Positions 1 through 12,424 of a stretch of 64,000 nucleotides of DNA are shown here, piece by piece. The translations under genes and the position numbers were made by a program. Each line of letters begins with the position of its first letter. The stretch's first letter is position 1. This DNA comes from Capsicum annuum (taxonomy: Eukaryota > Streptophyta > Magnoliopsida > Solanales > Solanaceae). The notes under the pieces were generated by a model. It ran no database searches. It saw nothing but the letters and a program-made list of their open reading frames with translations, and was not told where the DNA came from. The DNA lies in contig NC_061118.1 in the NCBI RefSeq assembly GCF_002878395.1, positions 87,095,359 through 87,159,358 on the forward strand, read 5' to 3'.

Positions 1-1362
1 GATGTGGTATGATTTGTTTGGTCTTGGTCATATGGTAACCAGTATGGGTTGATTGGTTTCTTTCCAAGGTACGGTTGGGTCATACTATCCATATCTTAGG
101 GTACTAGTAGTATGTTGCCAATTTTATGTTGCCTCATTTTTAACCAAGAGGATTCTACTCTACCTAAGGTACGATTTTAGGGTACTGCTTGTATGGTTGG
201 GTACTTTTGGCCATGGTTGTCATATGTTGGACTGTGTTGGGGTCCAAGGGGAGTCTTAGGGTATGAGATAAGGGTACCACTCATACCCTAAGGTAAAATT
301 TAGGAGAGGGTGGCCGTACTATTATGTGAGAAATTTATACAGTTTAAGCTGGGGGTAATATGGACATTTCCCCTCTTACCTCTTATGGCCCCATGACTTA
401 TAACTATATTGGGACATCATTACCCTATTATTTGAATATAAAACACTTAGAACACTCTTTCAAATTCTCTCAAGGCTCTTGGATTAAAGAAGGCTATGGT
501 TTCATCAATAGGATCAATTTGGGGCTTACAAAGGTGGTTTCTCTCCATCATCTTCATTGTCTAAGGCATATTACTCCTCCCTTATTGTTAGTTCAACTAA
601 AGGCATGATTTAATGTATGGTTTCATGGCATAATTGTGGTATAGTTTTGGGTTTTTCAAATATATATTGGGGGTTTTCGTTATAATGGTTGGTTATGGTT
701 TTTCTATGTATTAATTATGGTTTTTTAATATTTTAATAGTGGTTTGAACATATATTTGAATGGAAATGATTAATTGGTACTTGGTTTTGATTTTGGAAAT
801 TATATTCTCTCAATATGTTTGATAAAATACCTATGAGTATGCTTTTGTTACATTATTGAACTTTTGTTGAAAACTTTGCATGGTATAACTTGGTAATGGA
901 ACCCTAATTGGTTTGGATGGTTTTAAATGGTTAAATTGTAAGGTCTTAGTGTTCATGGTTTGGTTTAATTGAAATCCTTGTGGGGTACAAGGGAATTCCC
1001 TGAGCAAACTTAATAATGTAATCTATGGGTACATGGGAATCCCTTTTTTAAAAAGGTTGGCTAAGGACATTGTTTGCAAACTATAGTCAATATGACGATA
1101 CCACTACTTATAGACTTGGTTAGTAATAAATGGAATGGTGGTTTGGTTTTATATTAATAGTTTTAATTGGGCAGTAATGGCGGGGTGTGGTAGCTAACCG
1201 TTAAGGTGTGAGTCCAATGGACGGACACTGGAAACTCATGTTTGCTGACATGAGTATTGGTCATGGCGACCATAATAATACTTATAGGGTACATAGGAAT
1301 CCCTTAAGTTACACTTGTATATATGTATCATGGAGAGAAAAGGGTATAAAAGAATCCTGACA
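1..1362 (+). repeat. LTR fragment A1, chromovirus-type (same superfamily as element A LTR)
   Basis: Non-coding. It follows the same order of landmarks as the LTRs of element A: words like GGTACGACT, the segment around 350-420 ending in 'ggacatttcccc', 'ggcatg' near 600, 'tatgtttgataaaatacct' near 818, and 'gggtacatgggaatccc' near 1030. It is clearly diverged from element A and is open at the left window edge. The right end abuts the terminus of reverse LTR A2 at 1363, so A2 probably inserted here or the two were joined by rearrangement. Short open frames in it look random. Confidence 0.6.
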
Positions 1363-2856
1363 TGACGTGAACTAGGGCCTTATCATAATAGGCATCCCAA
1401 GTCTAACCAGGACAGGAGACCACCCCCTTACCCAACACAACTGACCTACTCATATCCTGAGTCGAATGAATTCTGAACATATAACAAGATAGAGTTATTG
1501 TATAATCCAAGACTCTGGGATAGGTCTATGACCGTGACCACCCAAATAAGCCCAATCATCTCATACCAACTAATAACCAATAACAAACCAAACCATAACC
1601 ATATGAGTTCCATAATTTTTATATAATTCCAAAATAAAAGAGGATGGAACATTGAGAAATTTTGTCCAATGATATCATCCACAATACCAAAGCTGACACC
1701 AATATGATTCTGCCCATACCAACCCATAGTAGTTCACAAAAGCCTCTAACTAAAAGAAAACCAACATTCGATTGAGACATGACCCTAACCATAGCCAAAA
1801 CCAATATCCATAAAATAACCAAAGTATATAAAAATGTACATAACATGAAATGAAGCCTTTCAGAAAGATGAAAGCTCACCACTTCAAACCAAAAGTTGAT
1901 CCCAAAATCTGCTTACTATACAGGAATAGCAGAATGGTTGGTTCCTGCATTGCGTGGGAATATAACCGCCCAAATATGGGTTAGCGGGTGGACGCTAGCA
2001 TGAACTCAGGATAAGGATAAAATAATGTCATCCAGTAAAACTAAGTAAGCCAACGATATACATTCAAACCATATATATATATAAAACTATGACGGGAAAA
2101 GGAACCAAGTTTAGCATGCATTTAAAACTATTAACATGGATATGTGTAGCTTAACTGTCCTTAACCACACACGGGCTATATGGGTCCATTGTAACCCCCT
2201 AAATGGTCCTCGATACATATAGCCACACAAACCGGAAATACCATAATAGTAAGGGATTCCCAAGTACCCTTAGCTCTCTATGATACTTATGTATAGCGTA
2301 CTTAGAGGATTCCCCTGTACCTAATAGTATCATATATGGTTGCCATAACCAATCCCTCATGTCGACAAATATGAGTTTCCAGTGATCATTTATTGAACTC
2401 CCACCTTCATTGTTAACTATCATACCCCACAATTATTGCCCAATTAATACCATTTCCAACAAACTAATCCATTATTCCATTTACTATTGACCAAGAATAT
2501 TAATAGTGGTATCATCATACCGACTATAATTTTTAAGTATTGTCCTTATCCAAACCTTTTAATGTAAAGGGATTCCCGTGTACCCATTTACCAAGACAAC
2601 TTGGGAGGGTCCCATGTGCCCCATAATTGTTCCATTATTATGTTTTTTTGGGAGAGTCCTATGCACCCCACATGTTGTTCATTAATATATTTACTTGGGT
2701 GATTCCATTATACCCCACAAGGAGTTCGATTAACCATGACCACCAAATTATTCTATTCAACTATTTCAAACTATTTAAACTATTTAGAGTTCTATTACCA
2801 AGTTTAAAATATGTAATAGTTCCATTAAAAATTCAATAATATAGTAAAAGCATTAT
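1363..2856 (-). repeat. Reverse LTR A2, 3' portion (interrupted by element A)
   Basis: Read on the minus strand, the segment ends with the same tail as the element A LTRs: a 'ttgggtaagggggtggtc' block, then 'attatgataaggccc', then a terminal TCA at 1363. Read onward across the element A insertion it continues at 12430-13130. The rejoined target matches the equivalent position in both element A LTRs and in A1 ('tttgataaaatgcctatgataatgc'), so A2 was once one continuous LTR. Bases 2852-2856 (ATTAT) are the left copy of the target duplication. No internal region is attached, so A2 is a solo or truncated LTR. Confidence 0.7.
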
Positions 2857-4496
2857 TGAAACACCTTGGTTTCTGTACTTTTAAAAATTTCCTGGAATTC
2901 TGGTCTCTAAACCCAATACGACTAAAGGGTACAAGCTTTTTGTTAGGGCATGGATCATATGGTCCAGTCGTATGTTGACCAATGTTGGTTGGTAGGATGG
3001 ATCTTGGTTACTGGAATAGATACGACTTAGGGGTATAAATCATATTGGTGGTTATGGATTATTTAGTTTCTTAAATTAATCATAGAATTGGTTAGTTAGG
3101 TTGGATTTGAGTACGAATTGTTCACCATGAGCCATAAGCCAGGGTACGAGTCATACCCAGGACTAGTATGGCAGATAATGTCTAAATCTTCCTTGGTTTT
3201 AAATCTGCTAATGGTATGGATGAAGGGTACAAATCATATGATTTGGATATAACTTGGTTGGATGATTCATGTTTTGGGCATTGTTTGATTCAAAGGTTGT
3301 GGATAGGATACAAGTGGAGGATACCATTTGTATTGGAAGGGTATGACTCATGAGAGTCAGTCGTACTCCTGTGATAGGATTTTGTGCAACTTTAGTGGGG
3401 GTATTCTTGACATTTCCCCACTTATCCTAATAAGGACCCATAACTTCTAACCTACTTGGGAGATTATTTACCCTATTATTCCATTCAATAACAAGTAGAA
3501 ACTCTTTTAAACACTCTATAATTCTCTCAAAAGCTTGTGGGCATGGGAAGCTAGGGTTTCAACTAGAGGATTGATTTGGCGATTGTCTTGGTGATTTATT
3601 TCCATCATCATATTAGTTTAAGTCATATTCTTTTCCCTTATTATTAATTCTATCTAAAGGCATAGTTTTATCAAAGTTTTCATGACTTCATTGATTGTAT
3701 GATTTTGGTTTTCAAATATGAATTGGGGATTTTGATATTAAATGGTTGATTATGGTTTTCCATGATTTTAATTATGCTTTTATATGCATTAATGGTAGTT
3801 TTGGATGATTGGATTACATGGGAATGGTGTAATGATTATTGGAATTGGTTTGGGTTATATTACACCCCTAATATGTTTGACAAAGTGCCTAATATAATGT
3901 TTTTATTGCATTAAGTACTTTTAATGGAACTCTTGCTTATTTTAAAACTTTGTAAAGGAATTATGCATAGTTTAAATGGTTTGAAAAGGTAAATGAAGAG
4001 ATGGTTATGCTTGATGGATACATGAAATCCCCCAAGTTTAATATGGTAAATAGAAGGGCACTTGAAAGTCCCCTTAACCTATATATGGTTGGATATAGAT
4101 TGTACTTATGAGTAAGGATTGGTATGACAATATCGATATTAATGGCCTTGGTTAATAAATACATAATGGTTTGGATATTTGGAAATTGGTTATAATTGGG
4201 TAATAATGGTGGGATGTGTAGCAAATCGTGGAAGTTGGAAGTCCTAGGGGGACCAAAATTGGAAACTCATATTTGTTGATATGATGTTGATCTTGGTGAC
4301 TGTTTGCATGATGTCACACTATATTTTAGGGGATGTACTATTTATCCTAGGTTTTTTTCCCTGGTCGTCCGACTTCACGCATTAGGGCCCTTTCAGTAGG
4401 GGGAACTGAACCCATAGAGCCCTTGGGTTGTTTAGGATAGCAAAGCTACATAGCCCAGGCAAAGTTTTTAAAAGCATTCTAAACCCGACATATATG

Positions 4497-4530
<34 letters not shown>

Positions 4531-4578
4531 TGTATGTATGATTGTGTGCATATGTATAGTTTTACTTGGTTTTATAAA

Positions 4579-4611
<33 letters not shown>

Positions 4612-5360
4612 TGATTGTGTGCATATGGATAGTTTTACTTGGTTTTATAAATGGCATTATTTTATCTTTATCCTGAGATCATGCTAGCATTCACGCAATA
4701 ACCCGTCTACTGGTAGATGTATATACACATTATGCAGGAAGCAGCCATTGTACTCCTCCTATATAGTAATTGACTCAGGGATCAGCAGGTGGACTAAAGT
4801 AGTAAGATTCCATCCTTTTGAAAGGCTCTATTTTATGTTATGGATATTTTCTAAACACTTTGATTTTATTTTGATATCGGTTTTGGCCATGGTTGGGGGC
4901 ATGTCCCAACCAGATTTTATTACTCTTTTGGTTAGAGGCTTTGTCTACTTCTATGGGTTGGAATAGGCGGGATCGGTATTGGTGTCAGCCTTGGCATTGG
5001 AATAAGCCAGTGGGATGACATCATTGGACTTGATTTCTCACTGTTTCATTATATTTTATTTTAGGATTAATTATATTATGTTTTGGAACACCTTTGGTTA
5101 TGGCTTGGTTTATGGCACTTATTTTGGTATTGGTTTGATCTTGTTGGATTATTGGTATGGAATAGTTGGACTCATTTGGATCGTTCAAGGTTGTGACCTT
5201 ATCCCAGAGTCTTTATGTGAGTTGTTACACTATCTTGCTACATGCTCAAAATTTATCCAACTTAGGGCAGGCGGCTAGAGGTTGGGCTGGGTAATAGGGA
5301 AGGTCTCTAGTCCCGGACGGACGTGGGATGCCCATTATGACAAGTCCCCCGATCGGGTTA
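2857..5360 (+). repeat. 5' LTR of element A
   Basis: Direct repeat of 9906-12424, about 2.5 kb. It begins TGAAACACC and ends '..gatcgggtta', where the 3' copy has '..gatcgcatca', so its terminal CA has mutated to TA. It holds GACTCGTAC-type words (about 2910-3400) and a TA-rich microsatellite. A 'tatgtatgattgtgtgcata' block with its TA flank is duplicated here (about 4535 and 4606) but single in the 3' LTR. I see no convincing TATA box that I would place with confidence. Confidence 0.88.
4489..4620. repeat. (TA)n / TATG microsatellite in 5' LTR of A
   Basis: Alternating TA with TGTA interruptions, in two blocks separated by the duplicated 'attgtgtgcatatg' segment. The 3' LTR has a longer single block at the same place, so the tract changed after insertion. 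Confidence 0.95.
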
Positions 5361-5367
5361 TTTCAAG

Positions 5368-5380
5368 TTGGTATTAGTGG
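5368..5380 (+). other. Primer binding site of element A (initiator Met tRNA type, degenerate)
   Basis: TTGGTATTAGTGG lies 8 nt after the 5' LTR. It resembles the usual plant iMet primer site TGGTATCAGAGC with several substitutions. Elements F and G keep a better TGGTATCAGAGAC at the same location. Confidence 0.65.
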
Positions 5381-5573
5381 CTAGGTTCATAGTCAATTGG
5401 GAGTCTACAAAGCCCTGTCAAGTATAGTATCTTTTAAGGGTGTGTAGCATACCATACTCATAGGGGGGATACAAGGCATTTTGGAATGTTTTACTTTCTT
5501 GGTATTCTATTTTAAAGCTTGGAGTCTCAATCCTAGAATCTTCTCTAATCCTTATTTGTTCATTTTTCAAATC

Positions 5574-6830
5574 ATGCCTTATAGATCTAGAACATAAGAA
5601 AATTCTTCTATCCTATGTGGGAGTAATGCTGAAGGGGTTCATCCTACTTTTGGGGTTCATCTTCGATCTCATAGTCCTATCCCTGATAGCTTTGGAGTTC
5701 CATCATTTGCTACTAGTCCTCCTCAAGGTAAGGTGACTAATGTAGAATTTCATTAGTTTATTCATGTAATTGATCAAATGGTCGCTACTAAGGCTAAGTG
5801 AGGTGTGACTGATGCTTTGTCTGCTGAGGCCATAAGGGTTAGCCATTTTATAAAGATGGGTCCTCCTACTTTTTCTAGATTGAAGTTAAAGGAGGATCAG
5901 GGCTTCTTAGATTAAAAGGAAAATATCTTTTGGCTGATGTAGGCTACTAATGTGGAAGGGATAAACTTTGCAGCTTATCAGCTCAAAGAGGTTACATATT
6001 AGTGGTATGATGAGTGGGATAGGGATAGGGGTGATGTGGAAGAATCAGTCTTATGGGATACCTTTTCTAAGGCCTTCTTAGATTGGTTCTTTCCCCAAGA
6101 GCTGAGAAAAGTAAAGATGGAGGAATTTGTGAACCTTAACTAAGGGAGGATGTCTGTCAAGGAATATACCATAAGGTTTCACCAATTGTCAAGGTATGCT
6201 CCTGATTTTGTTGCTGACATATGGGCAAGAGTGAGGAAATTTCCTTTTGGGTTGAATCAAGATCTAATTTTGGTGAGAAAGACTACCTTGCTAATTAAAG
6301 ATATGGACATCTCTAGGTTGACTATTCATATGCAGCAAGTAGAGGATGAAAAGAGAAAGCAGGAGAAGTTTAGGGATAGGAATAGTAAGAGGAGCAGGTT
6401 TTCTGACTAGGGAGGTGCTCAGTCTCAGGGTGGTCAGGATGGTGGCAAATAGCAGAAAAAGAAATGGGGGACTTCTGGTTCCTACTCTTCTGCTAGTGCT
6501 CCTTAACAGGCGAGCGATAGGCATTATCATGGTGGTGATAATTTTTTAGGCCCAGGGTGCCCAATCTCAGGCAAGTGGAGGTCAGTCAATTTCTTCATGC
6601 CTCCTTGTCAATTTTGTCATCGTCCTTATTGAGGTTATTACGATGAAGAAAGGGATAAATGCTTCAAGTGTGGCTAGGAAGGCCATCGGCTCAGGGATTG
6701 TTTGGTTAATAAGGTTTCTACAGGGGCAAATAAGACTCCTGTAGCTTCATCTTCTGCTCCTACACCTGGTGGTGTTGCATCTAATTCTATTACTACTCTT
6801 GGTTCTAGTGTTGGTTAGAACAGGTTGTAC
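5574..6830 (+). pseudogene. Element A gag remnant with CCHC zinc knuckle
   Basis: This is the capsid/nucleocapsid region of a Ty3 chromovirus, which would form cytoplasmic particles that package element RNA. The first ATG after the primer site is at 5574, and the frame is broken by several stops. A gag-like helical segment is readable around 5850-6130 ('WYDEWDRDRGD' type). The frame 6150-6410 contains 'VKEYTIRFHQLSRYAP', a typical gag motif. The zinc knuckle lies at 6660-6701 (C-x2-C-x4-H-x4-C); inside it the Gln expected after CG is a TAG stop. A Gly/Ser/Gln-rich linker precedes it. The region is non-functional, and the start is inferred by position only. Confidence 0.8.
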
Positions 6831-7640
6831 GCTTTAGCATCCCAATAGGAATCTAAGGCATCACCTGATGTCGTTACTGGTACGTTACAACTTCTTTCTA
6901 GTGACGTATATTATTTGCTTGATTCAGGGTCCACTCTCTCTAATATGACTCCTTATGTAGTTGTATCTTTTGGTTTCGATCTAAAAGTTACTTTGCATCT
7001 TTTTTCTATTACTACCTTGGTAGGTGGCTTAGTTATTGCTAAGAGAGTTTATAGGAATATGTAGTATCTGTTGGTGGCAAGCGGACCTTGGTGGATTTGT
7101 TTGAGTTGGGTATGGTGAATTTTTTATGACATTCTAGATATGGATTGGTTGCATTGTTGTTACACGTCCTTGGATTGTCAGACCTGTAGGGTTATCTTTA
7201 GGTTTCCTGGTGAACAAATTATAGAATGGGAGGGTGGTTCTTTAGCTCCTAGGGGGGATTTATTTCTTATCTTAGATCTCAGAGATTAATCTCTAAAGGA
7301 TGTCTTTATCACTTAGTCTGGGTTAAAAATTCTAACTCGAAAGGTCCTTTTTTTGGTCAGTTCCATTGGTTAATAAGTTTCCAGTGGCATTTTTGAATGA
7401 TCTTCCTGGTTTTCCCCTGATAGGTAAATCAAGTTTGGTATTAATCTAGTTCTGGACACTCGTCCAATTTATATTCCTCCATATAGAATGGTTCCGGCTA
7501 AGTTGATGGAACTCAAGGAGCAACTTAAAGATCTTTTGGATAAGGGGTTTATTGTCCTAGTGTATCCCCATAGGATACACCGGTGTTGTTTATGTGCAAG
7601 AAGGATGGTTCCCTTCGAATGTGCATTAGTTACAGGCAGT
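6831..7640 (+). pseudogene. Element A protease and N-terminal RT remnant
   Basis: The retropepsin active site LDSGS is readable at about 6918-6932 (Asp codon 6921-6923), followed by a degraded protease body. From about 7470 the frame shows the start of a Ty3 reverse transcriptase: 'YIPPYRMVPAKLMELKEQL', then 'DKGF' near 7540 and 'MCI..RQ' near 7620. Everything that normally follows (LNK, the catalytic Asp motif, the YxDD-type motif) is absent. The text jumps at about 7634-7640 straight to the RNase H lead-in 'FVASFSSIVIPLIKLTQKK'. At least two frame changes and several stops are present. This is a decayed polyprotein piece, not a gene. Confidence 0.78.
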
Positions 7641-8170
7641 TTGTGGCAAGCTTTTCATCGATAGTTATTCCTTTGATTAAGTTAACTCAAAAGAAGGTCA
7701 AGTTTTCTTGGTCAGATGCTTAAGAAAGGAGTTTTGAGAAGTTGATAGAGAAGTTGACTTCAGCTCCAATTCTGACTTTTCCAAAGGCAATGATGGGTTC
7801 GTGGTTTATTATGATGCATCCCAGGTAGTTCTTAGTTGTCTATTTATGTAGCATGGAAAGGTGATTGCTATGCTTCTAGGCAGTTGAAAGTGCATAAGAA
7901 GAATTATCCTAGTCATGATTTGGAGCTATTGGTGGTTGTGTTTTCTTTTAAAATATGGCGGCATTATTGTTATGGTGTTCACGTGGATATCTTTTCTGAT
8001 CATAAGAGTCTACAGTATCTATTTACTCAGAGGGACCTTAATCTCAGGTAGAGGAGAAGGCTTGAGCTTCTAAAGAACTATGACATGAGTCTTTACTACT
8101 ACCCAGGTTAGGCTAACGTAGTTGTTGATGCTCTTAGCAGGTTATCCCTGGGGAGTTTAGCTTATGTAGA
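7641..8170 (+). pseudogene. Element A RNase H remnant
   Basis: RNase H degrades the RNA strand of the RNA:DNA hybrid during reverse transcription. Visible family landmarks are 'KKVKFSWSDA' (7695-7722), 'LTSAPILTFPKA' (7756-7791) and '[18 protein letters not shown]' (7880-7933). '[22 protein letters not shown]' type sequence, including the conserved DHKSL, falls at about 7960-8020. The tail has the expected Asn-Val-Val-x-Asp-Ala-Leu-Ser-Arg motif near 8115-8145. A frameshift near 7800-7840 and stops (TAG for Gln) inactivate it. It lies directly after the RT deletion and continues into the integrase. Confidence 0.78.
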
Positions 8171-9764
8171 GAAAGGAAAGTAGGAATTGGTAAAGGGTAT
8201 TCACCATTTGTCTAATCTTGGAGTTCGCCTCTTAGACTCCAAGGATGGTGGTGTGGTAGTGCAAGAAGTGGTTCGATTGTCTCTTTGTGCAGATATTAAA
8301 GAGAAGAAAGTGCTAGATCCTATCTTGATAAAAATTAAAAGTGACGTTGGTGGGAAAAAGGTAGTGGTGGTTGAGATCAGTGGTGATAGTACTTTACGGT
8401 ACCAAGTTAAGTTGTGTGTTCTTGATGTCGATAGGATATGGTAAAGGTTTTGCCTGACGTGCAGAGTCATGCTATGTTGTTCATCCCAACTCTACTAAGA
8501 TGTATCAGGATCCAAGGAGATCTATTAGTGAAATGTCATGAAGATAGATGTGGATGATTTTGTGGCCAAGTGCATGGTGTGTTAATAGGTTAAGGTTGAG
8601 CACATGAGGCCAGGAGGTTTGTATCAAGAAATTGATTTACCCTAGTGGAAATGGGGAGTGATCAATATGGACTTCGTTATTGGTCTTTTTTGGTCTCAAA
8701 ATTAATATAATTTGATTTGGGTTATCGTGGATAGAATGACTAAGTCTATGCATTTTTTTCCCGTGTAAACTACCTTTTCGATGGAGGATTATGTGAAGTT
8801 GTATCTTTAGGAGATTGTGAAGCTATATTGGGTGCCTATTCTGATTAATTCTGATCATGGCACATAGTTTACATCTTACTTCTGGCGATCTTTCCAAAAA
8901 GTTTTAGGGACTAAGATAAGTTTGAGTAATACATTCCACGCACAGACGGATGGGCAAGCGGAGAGAACTATTTAGACATTAGAAAATATGCTCCAGGCTT
9001 GTGTGATTGATTATGGTGGGAATTAGGTTGAGCATCTACCTTTAGTGGAGTTTGCTTACAAAAATAGCTATCATTCTAGTATTGGTATGGTCTCTTTTGA
9101 TACATTGTATAAGAGGTGTAGGTCTCCTATTGGTTGGTTTGTGTTTGGTGAGGCAGACATGTTTGATCCTAATTGGGTTTACTAGGCTGTAGAAAAGGTG
9201 AAGGTGATTCGGGAAAGTCTTAAGGCTGCCCAAAGTCGCCAAAAGTCCTATGCTGATGTTAGGCATAGAGACTTAGTTTATTAGGTTGGGGGTAAGGTTT
9301 TCCTTAAGGTATTTCCTATGAAGGGAGTAGTACGGTTTGGCAAGAAGGGGAAGCTCAGTCCCTGATATGTTGGTCCTTATGAGGTTTTGTAGAGAATTGG
9401 TAATATTACTTATGAGCTGGAGTTGCCTACTAGCTTGAGCTTAGTCCATCCGATCTTTCATGTTTCCATGTTGAGAAAGTGTGTTGGTGATCCTTCTTTG
9501 GTTGTTCCTTTGGAAGGATTGGGTATCTTGGATTCTTTATCTTATGAAGAAGTCCCGGTTGAGATCTTGGATAGGCAGGTTCATTGGTTGAGGACGAATG
9601 ATGTGGCTTTTGTCAAGGTTTTTTGGTGGAACCATAATGTGGAAGAAGCTACATGGGAAGTGGAGGAGGACATGAAGTCTAAATATATGCATTTGTTTTC
9701 TACTCCTGGGATTCATGCGAAAGGTATGTGTCTTCAACACATCTTTATTTTTAGAGTTTGTTAA
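8171..9764 (+). pseudogene. Element A integrase with C-terminal chromodomain (remnant)
   Basis: The integrase would insert element cDNA. The HHCC region is degraded, with 'AKCMVC' near 8564 followed by TAA-TAG where the family has Gln-Gln. The DD35E core is complete in spacing: Asp at 8670-8672, Asp at 8853-8855, Glu at 8961-8963, which gives 35 residues between the last two. Flanking family motifs are 'FVSMDF'-like, 'TSYFWRSFQK', 'QTDGQAERT' and 'SYHSSIGM'. An open stretch of 113 codons (9423-9764) covers 'HPIFHVSMLRKCVGDPS' and the chromodomain ('EEVPVEILDRQV...', 'ATWEVEEDMKSKY'), the histone-reading module that defines chromoviruses. In-frame stops upstream, mainly TAG or TGA at former Gln/Trp/Arg codons, make it inactive. 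Confidence 0.85.
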
Positions 9765-9889
9765 AGGAAAGATTAATATATTTGCCTCTTTATTTATAAA
9801 CTCTGTTAAAGATTGGAAATATATTAGATAATGCAAATCACTCGTGCCTGTGGTTTCCCCTACCTAGTCTGTCATTCGAGGATAAATGT

Positions 9890-9905
9890 TCCTAGTGGGG
9901 GAGAT
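9890..9905 (+). other. Polypurine tract of element A
   Basis: 'CCTAGTGGGGGAGAT' ends immediately before the 3' LTR TGAAACACC. Position and composition fit the plus-strand priming site. Confidence 0.8.
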
Positions 9906-11551
9906 TGAAACACCTAGGTTTCTGGACCTTAAAAAATTTCCTAGTATTCTTGTCTCTAGACCCAATACGACTCGAGGGTATGATCCATATATTGGGTATG
10001 GATGGTATGGTCCAGTCATATCCTGACCAGTGGTTGTTGGTGGGATAGATCTTGGTTACTGGAATAGATACGACTTAGGGGTACAAGTCATATTGGTGAT
10101 TATAGATCGTTTGGTTCCTTAACGTAATCTTAGACTTGGTTAGTTAGGTTGGATCTAAGTATTAGTGGCTCACCATGAGCCGTAAGCAAGGGTACGAGTC
10201 TTACCCAGGACTCGTATAGTGGACAGTGTCTAAATCTTCCTTGGATTTAAATCTGCCAATGGTATGAACGAAGGGTACGAATCGTATGCTTTGGATACAA
10301 CTTGGTTGGATGAGTCATATGCTGGAAAGTGTTTGATTCAAAGGTTCATGCTAGGATGCGAGTGGGAGGTACCACTCGTATTGGAAGGGTAGGACTCATG
10401 AAGGTCAGTCGTACCCCTGTGATGGGGTTTTGCGCAACTTAAGTGGGGGTATTATGGACATTCCCCACTTATTCTAATAAGGACCCATGACTTCTAACAT
10501 ACTTGGAAGGTTATTTACCCTATTATTTCATTCATTAACACTTAGAAACTCTTCTAAACACTATAATTCTCTCAAAAGCTTTTGGGCATGGGAAGCTAGC
10601 ATTTTAACTAGAATATTTATTTGGGGCTTATCTTGTTGATTTCTTTCTATCATCATCTTGGTTTAAGGCATGTTCTCTTCCCTCATTGTTAATTCATCTT
10701 AAGGCATGGTTTTATTAATGTTTTCATGACATCATTGATTTTATGATTTTTGTTTTCAAATATGAATTGGGGGTTTTGATATTAAATGGTTGGCTATGGT
10801 TTTCCATGGTTTTAATTATGCTTTTGTATGCATTAATGGTGGTTTTGGATAATTGGATTGCATGGGAATAGTTTAATTGTAATTGGAATTGGTTTTGGTT
10901 ATATTACACGCCCAATGTATTTGACAAAGTGCCTAATATAATGCTTTCATTGCATTGAGCACTTTTAATGGAACTCTTGCTTGATTTATAACTTGGTGAA
11001 GGAATTATGCATGGTTTAAATGGTTTGGGAAGGTAAATGGCTAAATGTTTATGCTTGAGGGGTACATGGAATCCCCTAAGTGGTTTAATACGGTAAATGG
11101 AAGGGCACTTAAAAGTCCCCTTAACTTATACATTGTTAACTATGGATAGTACTTGAAAGTAAGAATTGGTATGACGATACCAATATTAATGACCTTGGTT
11201 AATAAAAGAATAATGGCTTGGTTTTTGGAAATTGATTTTAATTGGGCAATAATGGTGGAATGTGTAGCAAAGTCGTGGAAGGTGGAGGCTCGGGGGGACC
11301 AAAAATAGAAACTCACATTTGCCGATATGGGGTTTGTCTTGGTGACCGGTGCATGATGTCATACTATATTTTGGAGGATGTACTGGTCAGCCCAGTTTTT
11401 CTTCCCTGGTCGTGCCGCTTCTTGCACTAGGGCCCTTTCAGTAGGGCGAGCTGAACCCATATAGACCGTGGGAAGTTTAAGATGGCAAAGCTACAAATCC
11501 CAGGTAAATGTTTTAAAGGAATGCTAAACTCGGTCCCCTTTACCGGCATGG

Positions 11552-11602
<51 letters not shown>

Positions 11603-11630
11603 AATATATGTATATATGTATATATATATG

Positions 11631-11665
<35 letters not shown>

Positions 11666-12424
11666 GTATGTATGTATGTATGGTTGTATGCATATGGATT
11701 GTTTTACTTGATATATGGAATTATTTTATCCTTATCCTAAGATCATGCTAGATTTCATCCTCTAACCGGTCTACTGGCGGTTGTATACCCACGCTACGCA
11801 GGAACCAGTCATTCTACTCCTCCTACATAGTGATTGACTCGAGGATCAGCATATGGACTAAAGTGGTGATATTCCATCCTTTCAAAAGGCTCTATTTCAT
11901 GTTATGGATATTTTCTAAACACTTTGATTTTATTTTGATATTGGTTTTGGCCATGGTTGGGGGCATGTCCCAACCAGATTGTATTACTCTTTTGGTTAGA
12001 GTCTTTGTAGTACTTCTATGGGTTGAAATGGGTGGGATCGGTATTGGTGTTGTCCTTGACATTGGAATAAGCTAGTAGGTTGATATCATTAGTTTCTCAC
12101 TGTTCCATAGTATTTTATTTTGGGATTAATTGTATTATGTTTTAGAACGCCTTTGGTTATGGCTTGGTTTATGGCCCTTATTTCGGTATTGGTTTGGTCT
12201 TGTTGGATTATTGGTATGGGACGGTTGGACTTAATTGGGTCGATCATAATTGTGACCTTATCCTAGAGTCTTCATATGAGCTGTTACACTATCTTGCTAC
12301 ATGCTCAAAATTCAGCCAACTTAGGGCAGGCGGCTGGAGGTTGGGTTGGGTAATGGGGGTGGTCTTCGGTCCCGGTCAAAATTGGGACTCCCATTATGAC
12401 AAGGCCCCTGGTCCGATCGCATCA
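9906..12424 (+). repeat. 3' LTR of element A
   Basis: About 2.52 kb, direct repeat of 2857-5360, starting TGAAACACC and ending GCATCA. Same landmarks as the 5' copy. The two copies differ by many substitutions and by microsatellite length, so the insertion is not recent; I did not compute identity. Confidence 0.88.
11552..11685. repeat. (TA)n / (TGTA)n microsatellite in 3' LTR of A
   Basis: About 130 bp of alternating TA with TGTA and TATG units. Open frames on both strands here (Ile/Tyr repeats) are artefacts of the dinucleotide repeat. Confidence 0.97.

Larger units (their letters stand above)
2857..12424 (+). mobile_element. Element A: full-length Ty3/gypsy chromovirus (Tekay/Del type), 9.57 kb, defective
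   Basis: Two direct LTRs start with TGAAACACC (2857 and 9906) and end at 5360 and 12424. They flank a primer site, gag, protease, RNase H, integrase with chromodomain, and a purine tract. ATTAT at 2852-2856 and again at 12425-12429 is a perfect 5-bp target duplication. The element sits inside LTR A2 in the opposite orientation. It cannot move by itself, because the reverse transcriptase core is missing and all frames carry stops. Assignment to the Tekay/Del group rests on the C-terminal chromodomain, the order PR-RT-RH-IN and the iMet-type primer site. Confidence 0.9.

Noticed and set aside
11427..11751. Open frames of Ile/Tyr repeats on both strands
   Set aside because: Pure products of the TA/TGTA microsatellite in the A 3' LTR.
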